Source of the DNA: an uncultured Erysipelotrichaceae bacterium
Lineage (GTDB): Bacteria; Bacillota_I; Bacilli_A; Erysipelotrichales; Erysipelotrichaceae
Assembly: GCA_947385085.1 (NCBI GenBank)
Contig: CANDJN010000034.1
Coordinates: 1 to 22,141, forward strand
DNA length: 22,141 nt
Direction: 5' to 3'
Positions 1-7,364 of the stretch are shown one piece after another. Every line of letters begins with the position of its first letter. Within the stretch, counting starts at the first letter, position 1. The notes beneath the pieces are model-generated. The model was given only the letters and a program-made list of their open reading frames with translations. It had not been told where the DNA came from and did not search any database. The translations under genes were made by a program, and so were the position numbers.

Positions 1-4
1 AAAA

Positions 5-49
5 GGTATACTATCAGATGACTGTTATTTGAGTCATCTATAATATACC
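5..49. repeat. Imperfect inverted repeat upstream of rplM
   Basis: Outer arms GGTATA (5-10) and TATACC (44-49) enclose inner arms AGATGACT (16-23) and AGTCATCT (32-39), with an 8-nt loop. All 14 arm pairs are perfect. No T-run follows on the + strand, so a Rho-independent terminator for an upstream gene is not well supported. It may be the 3' hairpin of a transcript entering from the left or a protein-binding site. Confidence 0.5.
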
Positions 50-134
50 AGGGATTAGGATTGCAAGGCACACTGTTATCTTACAAGGAAGCATAAAGAA
101 TCGCCCTTTTTTACGGTAAAATATGGATTAACTA

Positions 135-163
135 TTGACTTTATTGCGAGAAAACGATACAAT
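135..163 (+). promoter_or_regulatory. Sigma-A promoter of rplM-rpsI
   Basis: The -35 box TTGACT (135-140) and -10 box TACAAT (158-163) are separated by exactly 17 bp. Transcription would start near 170, giving a leader of about 53 nt before rplM. Confidence 0.8.
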
Positions 164-169
164 TAAAAA

Positions 170-222
170 CGGCTTTTAATGCCTATGTAGCCCCGGAAAC
201 TACTTAGGAAAGGAAGATTATC
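170..222 (+). promoter_or_regulatory. Probable L13 ribosomal-protein leader RNA
   Basis: The short 5' UTR between the promoter and the rplM start holds two small hairpins: GGC (171-173) with GCC about seven bases later, and a GTAG...CTAC stem around a CCCCGGAAA loop, followed by the AGGAAAGGA ribosome binding region. Position, size and the GTAG/CTAC element resemble the L13 leader known upstream of rplM in low-GC Gram-positives, where the protein is thought to repress its own operon. The assignment is from memory of the family; a covariance-model search would settle it. Confidence 0.55.
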
Positions 223-657
223 ATGCGTCAGACAACATTTTTGAAACCGGCAGAGGTAGAACGTACTTGGTACGTCGTTGATGGTGCCGGCAAGACATTA
301 GGACGTTTGGCATCGGAAGTAGCGGCAGTGTTGAGAGGAAAACACAAACCTACTTATACACCAAACGTGGATTGCGGTGATTATGTTATCGTGATCAATG
401 CGGACAAGATTGAATTAACCGGTAATAAATTGGATGGAAAGAATTATTACAACCATTCCGGTTATGCCGGAGGTATGCGTGTGCGTACAGCTCGCACGAT
501 GAAGGAAAATTATACAGTGGAATGGGTGGAAAGAGCCATTCACGGTATGTTACCTCATACCAAATTGGGTGATGTTCAGCGTAAGCATTTGTTTGTTTAT
601 AAGGGCAGTGAACACCCGCACACAGCTCAGCAGCCGGTTGAGTTAGTGATTCGATAA
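223..657 (+). CDS. rplM: 50S ribosomal protein L13
   Basis: This 144-residue protein matches L13 along its full length, including the N-terminal stretch TWYVVDGAGKTLGRLAS and the C-terminal region with GMLPHTKLGD and VYKGSEHPHTAQQP. L13 is an early-assembly protein of the large ribosomal subunit that binds 23S rRNA. The ATG at 223 follows an AGGAAAGGA ribosome binding site. It is the first gene of a two-gene operon with rpsI, the usual arrangement in bacteria, and sits behind a strong promoter and a probable autoregulatory leader. Length is normal for the family. Confidence 0.97.
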   Translation: MRQTTFLKPAEVERTWYVVDGAGKTLGRLASEVAAVLRGKHKPTYTPNVDCGDYVIVINADKIELTGNKLDGKNYYNHSGYAGGMRVRTARTMKENYTVEWVERAIHGMLPHTKLGDVQRKHLFVYKGSEHPHTAQQPVELVIR

Positions 658-669
658 GGAGGATTGAAG

Positions 670-1074
670 ATGGCAGCGAAGAAAAATACAGTTACTTACA
701 ATGGTACAGGACGTCGTAAAACCTCTGTTGCCCGCGTGTTCATGACTCCGGGTAAAGGGAATATTTCTGTAAATGGCAAAACCTTGGATGAGTATTTGCC
801 TTTGGAAACATTACGTATGGTGGTTCGTTCCCCATTGGAATTGACCGAGACGTTGGATCAGTTTGATATTAAGATCAATGTAAAGGGCGGCGGCTATACC
901 GGTCAGGCCGGCGCAATGCGCCATGGTATTACGCGCGCGTTGATGCAAGCGAGTGAGGATTATCGTCCTGCGTTGAAGGCAGCCGGTTTTGTGACTCGTG
1001 ATGACCGCATGAAAGAGCGTAAGAAATACGGCTTGAAGGCAGCTCGTCGTGCGCCGCAGTTCAGCAAGCGTTAA
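670..1074 (+). CDS. rpsI: 30S ribosomal protein S9
   Basis: The 134-residue product has the S9 hallmarks: YNGTGRRKTSVARV near the N terminus, GGGYTGQAGAMRHGITRAL in the middle, and the basic tail ending in FSKR that reaches the ribosomal P site. The start is the ATG at 670, seven bases after AAGGAGG (656-662), which overlaps the rplM stop; an in-frame TTG at 664 is a worse start. The gap to rplM is only 12 bases, so the two are co-transcribed. A terminator follows. Confidence 0.97.
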   Translation: MAAKKNTVTYNGTGRRKTSVARVFMTPGKGNISVNGKTLDEYLPLETLRMVVRSPLELTETLDQFDIKINVKGGGYTGQAGAMRHGITRALMQASEDYRPALKAAGFVTRDDRMKERKKYGLKAARRAPQFSKR

Positions 1075-1100
1075 TTTATTCAAAATTTTATACTGTTTGG

Positions 1101-1161
1101 AAAAGCTATATGCTACTCAAAGCCTCTGGTGGTAGGGACTTTAGAAGCGATAGCTTTTTTT
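1101..1161 (+). terminator. Rho-independent terminator after rpsI
   Basis: AAAAGCTAT (1101-1109) pairs perfectly with ATAGCTTTT (1150-1158), and the T-run continues to 1161. The interior can form a second stem, AAAGCCTCT against AGGGACTTT with one bulged A. It ends the rplM-rpsI transcript 27 bases after the stop codon. Confidence 0.8.
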
Positions 1162-1173
1162 GTACAAAAAAAG
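1154..1173. repeat. Perfect 20-bp palindrome
   Basis: C, seven T, GTAC, seven A, G forms a perfect palindrome that begins inside the terminator's 3' stem arm. The T-run serves the + strand terminator. On the - strand the A-run also reads as a T-run, so the site could act in both directions. Confidence 0.7.
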
Positions 1174-1187
1174 TGAATGGTATGAAG

Positions 1188-1201
1188 AAAGCTATATGCT
1201 A
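1188..1201 (+). repeat. Second copy of the 14-mer AAAGCTATATGCTA
   Basis: AAAGCTATATGCTA occurs at 1102-1115, as the 5' arm of the terminator, and again at 1188-1201, 86 bases later. The ATAGCTTTT arm at 1150-1158 could therefore pair with either copy. The duplication is exact over 14 bases. Confidence 0.7.
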
Positions 1202-1485
1202 ATAAGCAACAAAATAACTATGGAGAAAATTGGCAAAGCAAATAGTTTTGCTAAAATTATTTGAATCATGCAGTTCTGTATCAAGCATAACTAATCAGAA
1301 GGATGTTGTCAATTCCTTATGATATATTAGGTTTAATATCATGAAACATAGGACCTGAAGCAATCAATCATGAACATGCTTCGAAACAAGTGTTAGATTG
1401 AATTTCTAAAGGGAAGAAGTAATGAAAAATGGCACGAGCTTCTTAAATTATAGGTTGAATGATTTTAGATGCAAGTTTTAGGTAA
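1202..1485. other. AT-rich intergenic stretch without a recognised gene
   Basis: I find no convincing gene here. Short stop-rich frames such as a 19-codon ATG frame near 1421 are not supported by composition or homology. It could be decayed sequence left by an earlier insertion, but no recognisable motif survives. Confidence 0.5.
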
Positions 1486-1492
1486 AAAGATA

Positions 1493-1520
1493 TTGTGTAT
1501 CATCGAGTTTATGATAAAAT
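1493..1520 (+). promoter_or_regulatory. Likely promoter of the SWIM-SNF2 operon
   Basis: TTGTGT (1493-1498) and TAAAAT (1515-1520) are spaced by 16 bp. Transcription would start near 1527, about 30 bases before the ATG at 1556. Confidence 0.5.
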
Positions 1521-1555
1521 GAATATAGCGTTGCTTGATAGAGACGAGGATAACT

Positions 1556-3058
1556 ATGGTAAAACAAAAATTATTTACATCGACGATATATCAGAGAGGT
1601 ATGGACTATTATCGCAAAGGTAAAGTGATCCAGCTAAATGCGTCTCAAAATAGATATCGAGCTATTGTAAAAGGAACCAATCATTATCACGTCTATATAG
1701 AATATAATTCAAATCGTGAAGTCTTATATATGGAATGTGATTGTCCGTATGCAGTGGATGGATATCATTGTAAACATGAGGCGGCTTTATATATTAAAAT
1801 AGAAAATGAAAGAGAAATGCAAATCGTCGAGGATATGGAAGTAAGTAAATTATCCCTGACAGAAGCATATTTAGTGTTTTCAAGCAATTATCGTAATGCG
1901 AGAGTGACGCACCGTCTATTCTTAAACGAATTAAACAAGCGATTTGAACAAATCAATAATGATGCGGAAGTATATTCATCAAGCTACTTCTCACAAGTTA
2001 TAAAACTATTGAAGGAAGTAGATGAGCTGTCCTATGATCGAAAATATAAGGAAACCGTTTATGATGAATTCATTGAAGAATTTCAAACATTAATTCATCT
2101 TAATGATGCTTATCTTCAAGATGTTTTATCATGGATAAAGAAGGATATTATTGATGGGGGTCATTTATTCTATCCTCAATTTTTAACTTATTTTATTGAT
2201 ACTATACCTACCGAAGAATTGATCAAGGAAGTCAAAGATTTATTATTACATATGAGATATACTGATGCGCAGATACAAAATCATTTATTGGAATGTATTT
2301 ATTATGCTTTAAAGGATAGCGATGACAGTGTATCTGTGCTTCTGAACGATTTAAAACGATTCGCTGATCGTGAGATGTATCAAAGAATAAAAATAGAAAA
2401 TCTTATTTATAAAAAGGATTATCCCTCAGCTTATAAATGTATTCGGGCTTTTAAAAAGAATCATAAATTTATTGATGATCAAACCTTTGATTTTTTAGAA
2501 GAAGATATTTATTATCATGTAAAAGATAAAGAAGCGTATCAAAATACGATTATTCATATGATCCATACCTATAATGACATAGATGATTTTATGTATATTG
2601 ATAAATTAAAGTCGATGTATGAGGATGAATGGACGAATGCATGTTACGACTTTTATGATAAGCTTTTTATTGGGATCGGTGAAAATTTTATTCAGGATAT
2701 ATTAGAAAACCAAGATGAAATTCAATATATTGTACTTTACGTAATGCAGCATTTAACCTCGAATAATATAAGAAGATATAAAGATATCATTAAAAAATAT
2801 GATAACAGCATGTATCATTATTTATTAACACTATTGATATTAGAAGAATCGAGACAAGCAAAAAGTCAATCGAAATATTATCAAATTCTGCATTATTTGA
2901 ACGAGCTTATCAACGATCAAGGCTCATTCCAATCCATTGATGAAATAAGATACCTTATTGAACGAGAGAATCCAAATAAAAAAGCTCTGCATGATATTCT
3001 GGCGGATTTCGTAAACGGAGAGGATGGTGAATTATTCTATGATGAAAATATATTATGA
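1556..3058 (+). CDS. SWIM zinc-finger protein (YwqB-like)
   Basis: The 500-residue protein has one recognisable domain, an N-terminal SWIM zinc finger of form CxCx8CxH with ligands C61, C63, C72 and H74. SWIM fingers bind nucleic acid or protein partners and are often found with SNF2-type ATPases. The remaining 420 residues are acidic and helical-looking, rich in D, Y and I, with no motif I recognise. Start: the ATG at 1556 is preceded by GAGGA; an in-frame TTG at 1535 adds seven residues but lacks a good binding site. The 3' end overlaps the next gene, a SWIM-SNF2 helicase, so the two are probably translationally coupled and work together. Bacillus subtilis has a comparable pair, ywqB-ywqA. 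Cellular role is unknown; a genome-maintenance or anti-foreign-DNA role is inference. Confidence 0.8.
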   Translation: MVKQKLFTSTIYQRGMDYYRKGKVIQLNASQNRYRAIVKGTNHYHVYIEYNSNREVLYMECDCPYAVDGYHCKHEAALYIKIENEREMQIVEDMEVSKLSLTEAYLVFSSNYRNARVTHRLFLNELNKRFEQINNDAEVYSSSYFSQVIKLLKEVDELSYDRKYKETVYDEFIEEFQTLIHLNDAYLQDVLSWIKKDIIDGGHLFYPQFLTYFIDTIPTEELIKEVKDLLLHMRYTDAQIQNHLLECIYYALKDSDDSVSVLLNDLKRFADREMYQRIKIENLIYKKDYPSAYKCIRAFKKNHKFIDDQTFDFLEEDIYYHVKDKEAYQNTIIHMIHTYNDIDDFMYIDKLKSMYEDEWTNACYDFYDKLFIGIGENFIQDILENQDEIQYIVLYVMQHLTSNNIRRYKDIIKKYDNSMYHYLLTLLILEESRQAKSQSKYYQILHYLNELINDQGSFQSIDEIRYLIERENPNKKALHDILADFVNGEDGELFYDENIL

Positions 3059-6000
3059 GAATATCGTGAAAAACAGAACAAGCTTAGCATTATCAAACAG
3101 CTATGACCGATATGATAATGTAGAGTCAATAGATATTGCTTATGACAATCATAAGTATGATATTCATGCTCTTGTTAATGTATTGGGAAGAAAGACAAAA
3201 TGTCAAATAACACTCAATGATCAACAAGATATCATTGATTACTCATGTAATTGTCCTTGGTGTGATGATCAAAGCGCTTGCGGTCATATCGGCGCCGTAT
3301 GTTTAAAAATCAATCAATTACATATTGAAATATTTCCCTTTCATTATCGCAGCAATAAGCTGATACAATTGGAACAAGAACATAAACAGCGTTTTTTAGA
3401 AAAGCGAAGAAAAGTGTTAAATGATCAAACAGTGAAAAGCCGCGAATTAATTCAAAGAAATAAAATCATTTATGAATCGCAGATTTCATCTTTATTATCT
3501 GATGAAAAGGTTAGTATTGAACCGGTTATCAGTTTTGAAGGCGGTATTAAACTAGGCTTTCGAGTTGGTATGAAAAAGAAATATGTGATTAAGCGAATCG
3601 GTGAATTTTTGGATGATATTGATCAACACTGCGAACATAGATATGGTAAAGAACTTTCCTTTATTCACTCAGAGGAAGCTTTTGATGACTTTGCGCAAAA
3701 ACAAATTCAATTCATGCGGATAGCCAGAGAAAACTCTATGGAAGAACAAAGAAACAGTGAATATTATGGCTACTATTTGTTTGATCTGGAAAAAACAATT
3801 TCTTTAGATGAAAATATTTTAGATATATTTTATGAATTATATCAAGATTATGATTTTGACCATATGGACTTCTACGATGTTGATGATAAGATACCGTTTT
3901 CTTTAAAACAAGACGATGATTTTTATATTCTGACTTATAAAGATGAACTCGATTTATATTGGGGTAAGAAGCATCTTTATCATATTGATAAAATGGCTGA
4001 TAGTTACTGTGAGATTAACAGGATAAAAGCAGATGAAAAGGGTGAATTTGTTTCATTCTTTAAATCGATACTGGAAAGACCGCTGGTGATTAGAAACGAT
4101 GAATATGTTGAATTTTATAAATATGTTTTATCGCCGTTTCTGGAATACATGGAGATCGAGGGACTTGTTGATGTAAAGAATAACGAATATCGAACAATAA
4201 AAATTTATGGCGATGTGAATGAGCATTCGCAAGTGTTTTTCAAGATTTATTATATGGATGATAATCAAAATAAGATATCGGCTTTTAATCATGAGACAGT
4301 AACGACTTACCGTCAGGATGTTGTGGAAGGGTATTTTAGGAAATATGCAAGCTTCATTGATGAGGAAAAGCATATTGCCTATTTTGATATGGAATCGGAA
4401 AGAGCGATCGAATTTATCAATGAATGCGTTGAACTGTTAAAGGAATATGCCCAGATTTTTATTTCTGAAGCTTTAAAGAGAATCGGTCAATCAACTCATT
4501 ATAGTATTAATGTGGGAGTTAAGGTTGAAAATGATTTATTGGCATTGGATATCGAGAGCGCAGAAATACCCAAAGATGACTTGTCAAAGGTGCTGGAACA
4601 ATATCGACGCAGAAAGAAGTTTTATCGTTTGAAAAATGGTGAATTGCTTAATTTAAATTCGCCGCAGTTAGCGGAATTAGATGGATTTATGAAGCAACAT
4701 CATATCGAACCGAAGGATATAAAAAACGGGCGGATGGAGCTGAGCAAGAATCGGATGTTTGCGGTTGATGAAGATGCTTCCCACAGTGAATTCATCACTT
4801 TAGAAAGAAGAGCTTCTTTTGAAAATGTCCTACAAGAATTTCATCAGAAGGATCAAAGCGATTATCCTATTCCGATGCAATATGAGGCTATTTTAAGAGA
4901 TTATCAAAAGGAAGGCTATGTATGGATGAGAACGCTGTACGATTACGGCTTTAATGGAATTTTAGCCGATGATATGGGATTGGGTAAAACATTACAGGTG
5001 ATTTCATTGTTAGAGGGATTAAATCCAAAACAGCCTAGTCTTGTGGTTTGTCCTTCTTCGTTAATTTATAATTGGGAAGATGAGGTTCACAAGTTTTCTC
5101 GAAAATTAAAAGTAAAATGCATTGTTGGTAATCAGAACATGAGAAAAGAAATCATTGGTGAAATAAATCAATATGATTTGTTCGTGACATCCTATGATTA
5201 TATGCGCCGAGATCATGAGCTGTATCAAGATATTGAGTTTACCTATGTGATTTTAGATGAAGCACAATATATTAAAAATCAGAAAACAAAAAATGCATTT
5301 TCGGTAAAGAAATTAAAGGCAAAGCATAAATTGGCTTTAACGGGAACACCGATTGAAAATACATTGGCTGAGCTATGGTCGATTATGGACTTCTTAATGC
5401 CGCAGTATTTGTTCAATTATCATTATTTCCAAAAGCAATATGAAACGGATATTGTCAAAAATAATGATGAAGATAAGATCCATCAATTACGTAAGCTGGT
5501 TTCCCCTTTTATCTTAAGAAGAAGCAAGAAAGATGTTTTAACCGAGCTACCGGATAAGATAGAGACAACTCAGCTGATTCCCTTTAATGAAGAAGAAAAT
5601 AATCTTTATTATGCCAATCTGGCTCAGATTAATGAGCAGCTACAAGCGCTGCTTCAAATGGAAACAGTGGATAAGATTGCCGTATTAGCGATGTTAACGA
5701 AGCTAAGGCAAATATGTTGCGAGCCGCGGCTGTTATATGAGAATATAGAAAACAGTTCATCCAAGATGAAGGCCTGTATTGAATTGATTACGAATTTTAA
5801 AGAGAATCATCAGAAAGTTTTGTTGTTTTCTTCCTTTACTTCTGTTTTAGCTTTACTGGCCGATGAATTACAGATGTTAGGAATTCGCTATTTCTTGTTA
5901 ACGGGACAAACATCAAAGGAAGAACGCAGAGAGCTGGTAGAAAAATTTCAAGCCGGTCAAGCGGATGTGTTCTTAATTTCTTTAAAGGCCGGTGGTACGG

Positions 6001-6266
6001 GATTGAATCTCACTGCCGCAGAAGGTGTGATTCATTACGATCCTTGGTGGAATGTTTCTGCTCAGAATCAGGCAACAGATCGAGCGTACCGCATTGGTCA
6101 AAAGAACAATGTTCAGGTTTATAAGCTGGTTATGAAGGATAGTATCGAAGAAAAAATTGTATCCTTACAAGAGAAGAAAAAGGAGCTAGCGGATATGTTT
6201 ATCGAGAATAATGATGGAAGTATCGCTCAGATGAGTAAAGAGGATATTATGGAGTTGTTTTCATAA
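3024..6266 (+). CDS. SNF2-family DNA helicase/translocase with N-terminal SWIM finger
   Basis: This 1080-residue protein is an SNF2-type double-stranded-DNA translocase. Residues 75-88 form a SWIM zinc finger (C75, C77, C86, H88). A long middle region of about 500 residues corresponds in position to the bacterial SNF2-associated domain. The ATPase core starts near 620: Walker A DMGLGKT at 650-656, the DEAQ box at 745-748, and ALTGTPIEN as motif III. The C-terminal helicase lobe has SLKAGGTGLNLT and the arginine-finger motif QATDRAYRIGQ near 1016-1026. All catalytic motifs are intact. The start is uncertain: ATG 3024 has GGAGAGG directly against it, while ATG 3039 or 3042 have better spacing; each overlaps the SWIM gene by 17-35 bases. 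It resembles B. subtilis YwqA plus a SWIM domain. Substrate unknown. Confidence 0.92.
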   Translation: MVNYSMMKIYYENIVKNRTSLALSNSYDRYDNVESIDIAYDNHKYDIHALVNVLGRKTKCQITLNDQQDIIDYSCNCPWCDDQSACGHIGAVCLKINQLHIEIFPFHYRSNKLIQLEQEHKQRFLEKRRKVLNDQTVKSRELIQRNKIIYESQISSLLSDEKVSIEPVISFEGGIKLGFRVGMKKKYVIKRIGEFLDDIDQHCEHRYGKELSFIHSEEAFDDFAQKQIQFMRIARENSMEEQRNSEYYGYYLFDLEKTISLDENILDIFYELYQDYDFDHMDFYDVDDKIPFSLKQDDDFYILTYKDELDLYWGKKHLYHIDKMADSYCEINRIKADEKGEFVSFFKSILERPLVIRNDEYVEFYKYVLSPFLEYMEIEGLVDVKNNEYRTIKIYGDVNEHSQVFFKIYYMDDNQNKISAFNHETVTTYRQDVVEGYFRKYASFIDEEKHIAYFDMESERAIEFINECVELLKEYAQIFISEALKRIGQSTHYSINVGVKVENDLLALDIESAEIPKDDLSKVLEQYRRRKKFYRLKNGELLNLNSPQLAELDGFMKQHHIEPKDIKNGRMELSKNRMFAVDEDASHSEFITLERRASFENVLQEFHQKDQSDYPIPMQYEAILRDYQKEGYVWMRTLYDYGFNGILADDMGLGKTLQVISLLEGLNPKQPSLVVCPSSLIYNWEDEVHKFSRKLKVKCIVGNQNMRKEIIGEINQYDLFVTSYDYMRRDHELYQDIEFTYVILDEAQYIKNQKTKNAFSVKKLKAKHKLALTGTPIENTLAELWSIMDFLMPQYLFNYHYFQKQYETDIVKNNDEDKIHQLRKLVSPFILRRSKKDVLTELPDKIETTQLIPFNEEENNLYYANLAQINEQLQALLQMETVDKIAVLAMLTKLRQICCEPRLLYENIENSSSKMKACIELITNFKENHQKVLLFSSFTSVLALLADELQMLGIRYFLLTGQTSKEERRELVEKFQAGQADVFLISLKAGGTGLNLTAAEGVIHYDPWWNVSAQNQATDRAYRIGQKNNVQVYKLVMKDSIEEKIVSLQEKKKELADMFIENNDGSIAQMSKEDIMELFS

Positions 6267-6331
6267 CGCATACTTTTACTTCATCTTTTATAAGAGAGAT
6301 ATTTTATGTCACCGAAATTCTATCTGCCATA

Positions 6332-6340
6332 TGATATAAT
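6332..6340 (+). promoter_or_regulatory. Extended -10 promoter element before fic
   Basis: TGATATAAT (6332-6340) is a consensus extended -10 element. No good -35 box lies 17 bases upstream, as is common for extended -10 promoters. A second TATAAT at 6356-6361 is an alternative. Confidence 0.5.
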
Positions 6341-6412
6341 TATAGGCACAAAGGGTATAATGGATTTTAGAAAAAAAGTGGATATTCACTCTGTATAAAG
6401 GAGACGCTGATA

Positions 6413-7111
6413 ATGGAAAATAAAATACTTCATTTATTGAATACTAATAAAAATTATTTTGAAGATTTTATAACGAGAAGTGTCAGTACATCAAATCGCA
6501 TGGAAGGCAGTACATTATCATATGCCGAAACATACGCAATCTTGTGGAACGATAATTCTTTTAAACTGAGCAATGTACAGCCGCGAGATTTTTATGAAGC
6601 AGTAAATTTGAAGTATGCGATCAATATGATGTTGGATGCGATTATGAATAACGAAATTTTATCAGAGGCATTGATTATACAATTGAATGAAACAATCAAT
6701 AAAAATATTCTGGATACACATGGATACAGACGAGTTCAGGTATTTATTAGAGGGGCATTAGATATACCGCCTAAGGCCATCGAAGTGAAAGAGAGAATGA
6801 TGTATTTGGTTGGAAATTTTAATCAAAATAATTCCATTGAATTAATGGATAAAATAGCCCAATTTCATATTGGTTTTGAGCATATTCATCCCTTTGAGGA
6901 TGGAAACGGGAGAACCGGCAGACTGTTGTTGAACTTTGAATTATTAAAACAAGCGCAAGCACCTATCATTATACCTGATGATAAAAGAGCTGAGTATTTT
7001 AAATTGATTGCTGATTATGATGTTAATGGTTTGACACAAATGCTATATGAGCTGCAAGAAAAGGAAAAGAAACGAATTGAACGTTTCATGGATATGGATA
7101 AAGGGGTATAG
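6413..7111 (+). CDS. Class II Fic-domain protein (probable AMP-transferase)
   Basis: Fic proteins usually transfer AMP from ATP to a hydroxyl side chain of a target protein. This 232-residue protein carries the full active-site motif, HPFEDGNGRTGR at 159-170, with the catalytic His159, acidic metal ligand position 163, anion-binding GNG and Arg170. It also has the inhibitory motif [S/T]xxxE[G/N] as SNRMEG at 27-32, with Glu31 placed to block ATP binding. Because the inhibitory helix precedes the Fic fold in the same chain, this is a class II, self-inhibited enzyme needing no antitoxin. The C terminus (210-230) is a charged helix. ATG 6413 follows AAAGGAG with 9-base spacing. It stands alone, 146 bases after the SNF2 gene and 253 before jetA. 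Its target cannot be read from the sequence. Confidence 0.92.
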   Translation: MENKILHLLNTNKNYFEDFITRSVSTSNRMEGSTLSYAETYAILWNDNSFKLSNVQPRDFYEAVNLKYAINMMLDAIMNNEILSEALIIQLNETINKNILDTHGYRRVQVFIRGALDIPPKAIEVKERMMYLVGNFNQNNSIELMDKIAQFHIGFEHIHPFEDGNGRTGRLLLNFELLKQAQAPIIIPDDKRAEYFKLIADYDVNGLTQMLYELQEKEKKRIERFMDMDKGV

Positions 7112-7143
7112 CTTGATGCTACTACAGAGAAAACTAACGATAA

Positions 7144-7170
7144 GCAAGGGCAATTAAGCTTTTGCATTTT
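7144..7170 (+). terminator. Possible terminator after fic
   Basis: GCAAGGGC (7144-7151) can pair with GCTTTTGC (7158-7165) around an AATTAA loop, with two G-U pairs, followed by ATTTT. It is a weak terminator candidate because the T-tract is short. The rest of the 253-base gap before jetA holds only its promoter. Confidence 0.4.
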
Positions 7171-7312
7171 AACTGATACAGGGGTAGAATTTTTAATTGA
7201 ATGGATTATTAATTTTAATAGGATAAACAAGGTATGATTGGTTGATATAGCTATCTATAATAGGGTGTATTCATTTATTGATTTTTTATTATGACTACTT
7301 TCTTCCTCTTTG

Positions 7313-7341
7313 TTGCGGCAGTACATCATATGTTATATAAT
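7313..7341 (+). promoter_or_regulatory. Promoter of the Wadjet operon
   Basis: TTGCGG (7313-7318) and TATAAT (7336-7341) are spaced by 17 bp. Transcription would start near 7348, leaving a leader of about 17 bases before the jetA ATG. No other promoter-like site is evident inside the operon. Confidence 0.6.
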
Positions 7342-7364
7342 TAACGAAGAAAGAGTGGTAAATT

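Noticed and set aside
811..1083. A 90-codon open frame on the - strand across rpsI
   Set aside because: It lies wholly over a certain ribosomal protein gene, has no ribosome binding site worth noting and no recognisable motif; a shadow frame.
1421..1480. A 19-codon ATG frame after GGGAAGAAG in the rpsI-SWIM gap
   Set aside because: Too short, no family, composition like the surrounding noncoding sequence.
1202..1485. Possible remnant of a transposon between rpsI and the SWIM gene
   Set aside because: I looked for transposase motifs and terminal repeats in six frames and saw none; only the 14-mer repeat nearby is solid.
7238..7261. A second promoter for jetA (TTGGTT and TATAAT)
   Set aside because: The spacer is only 12 bp; the 17-bp promoter at 7313-7341 is better and closer to the gene.
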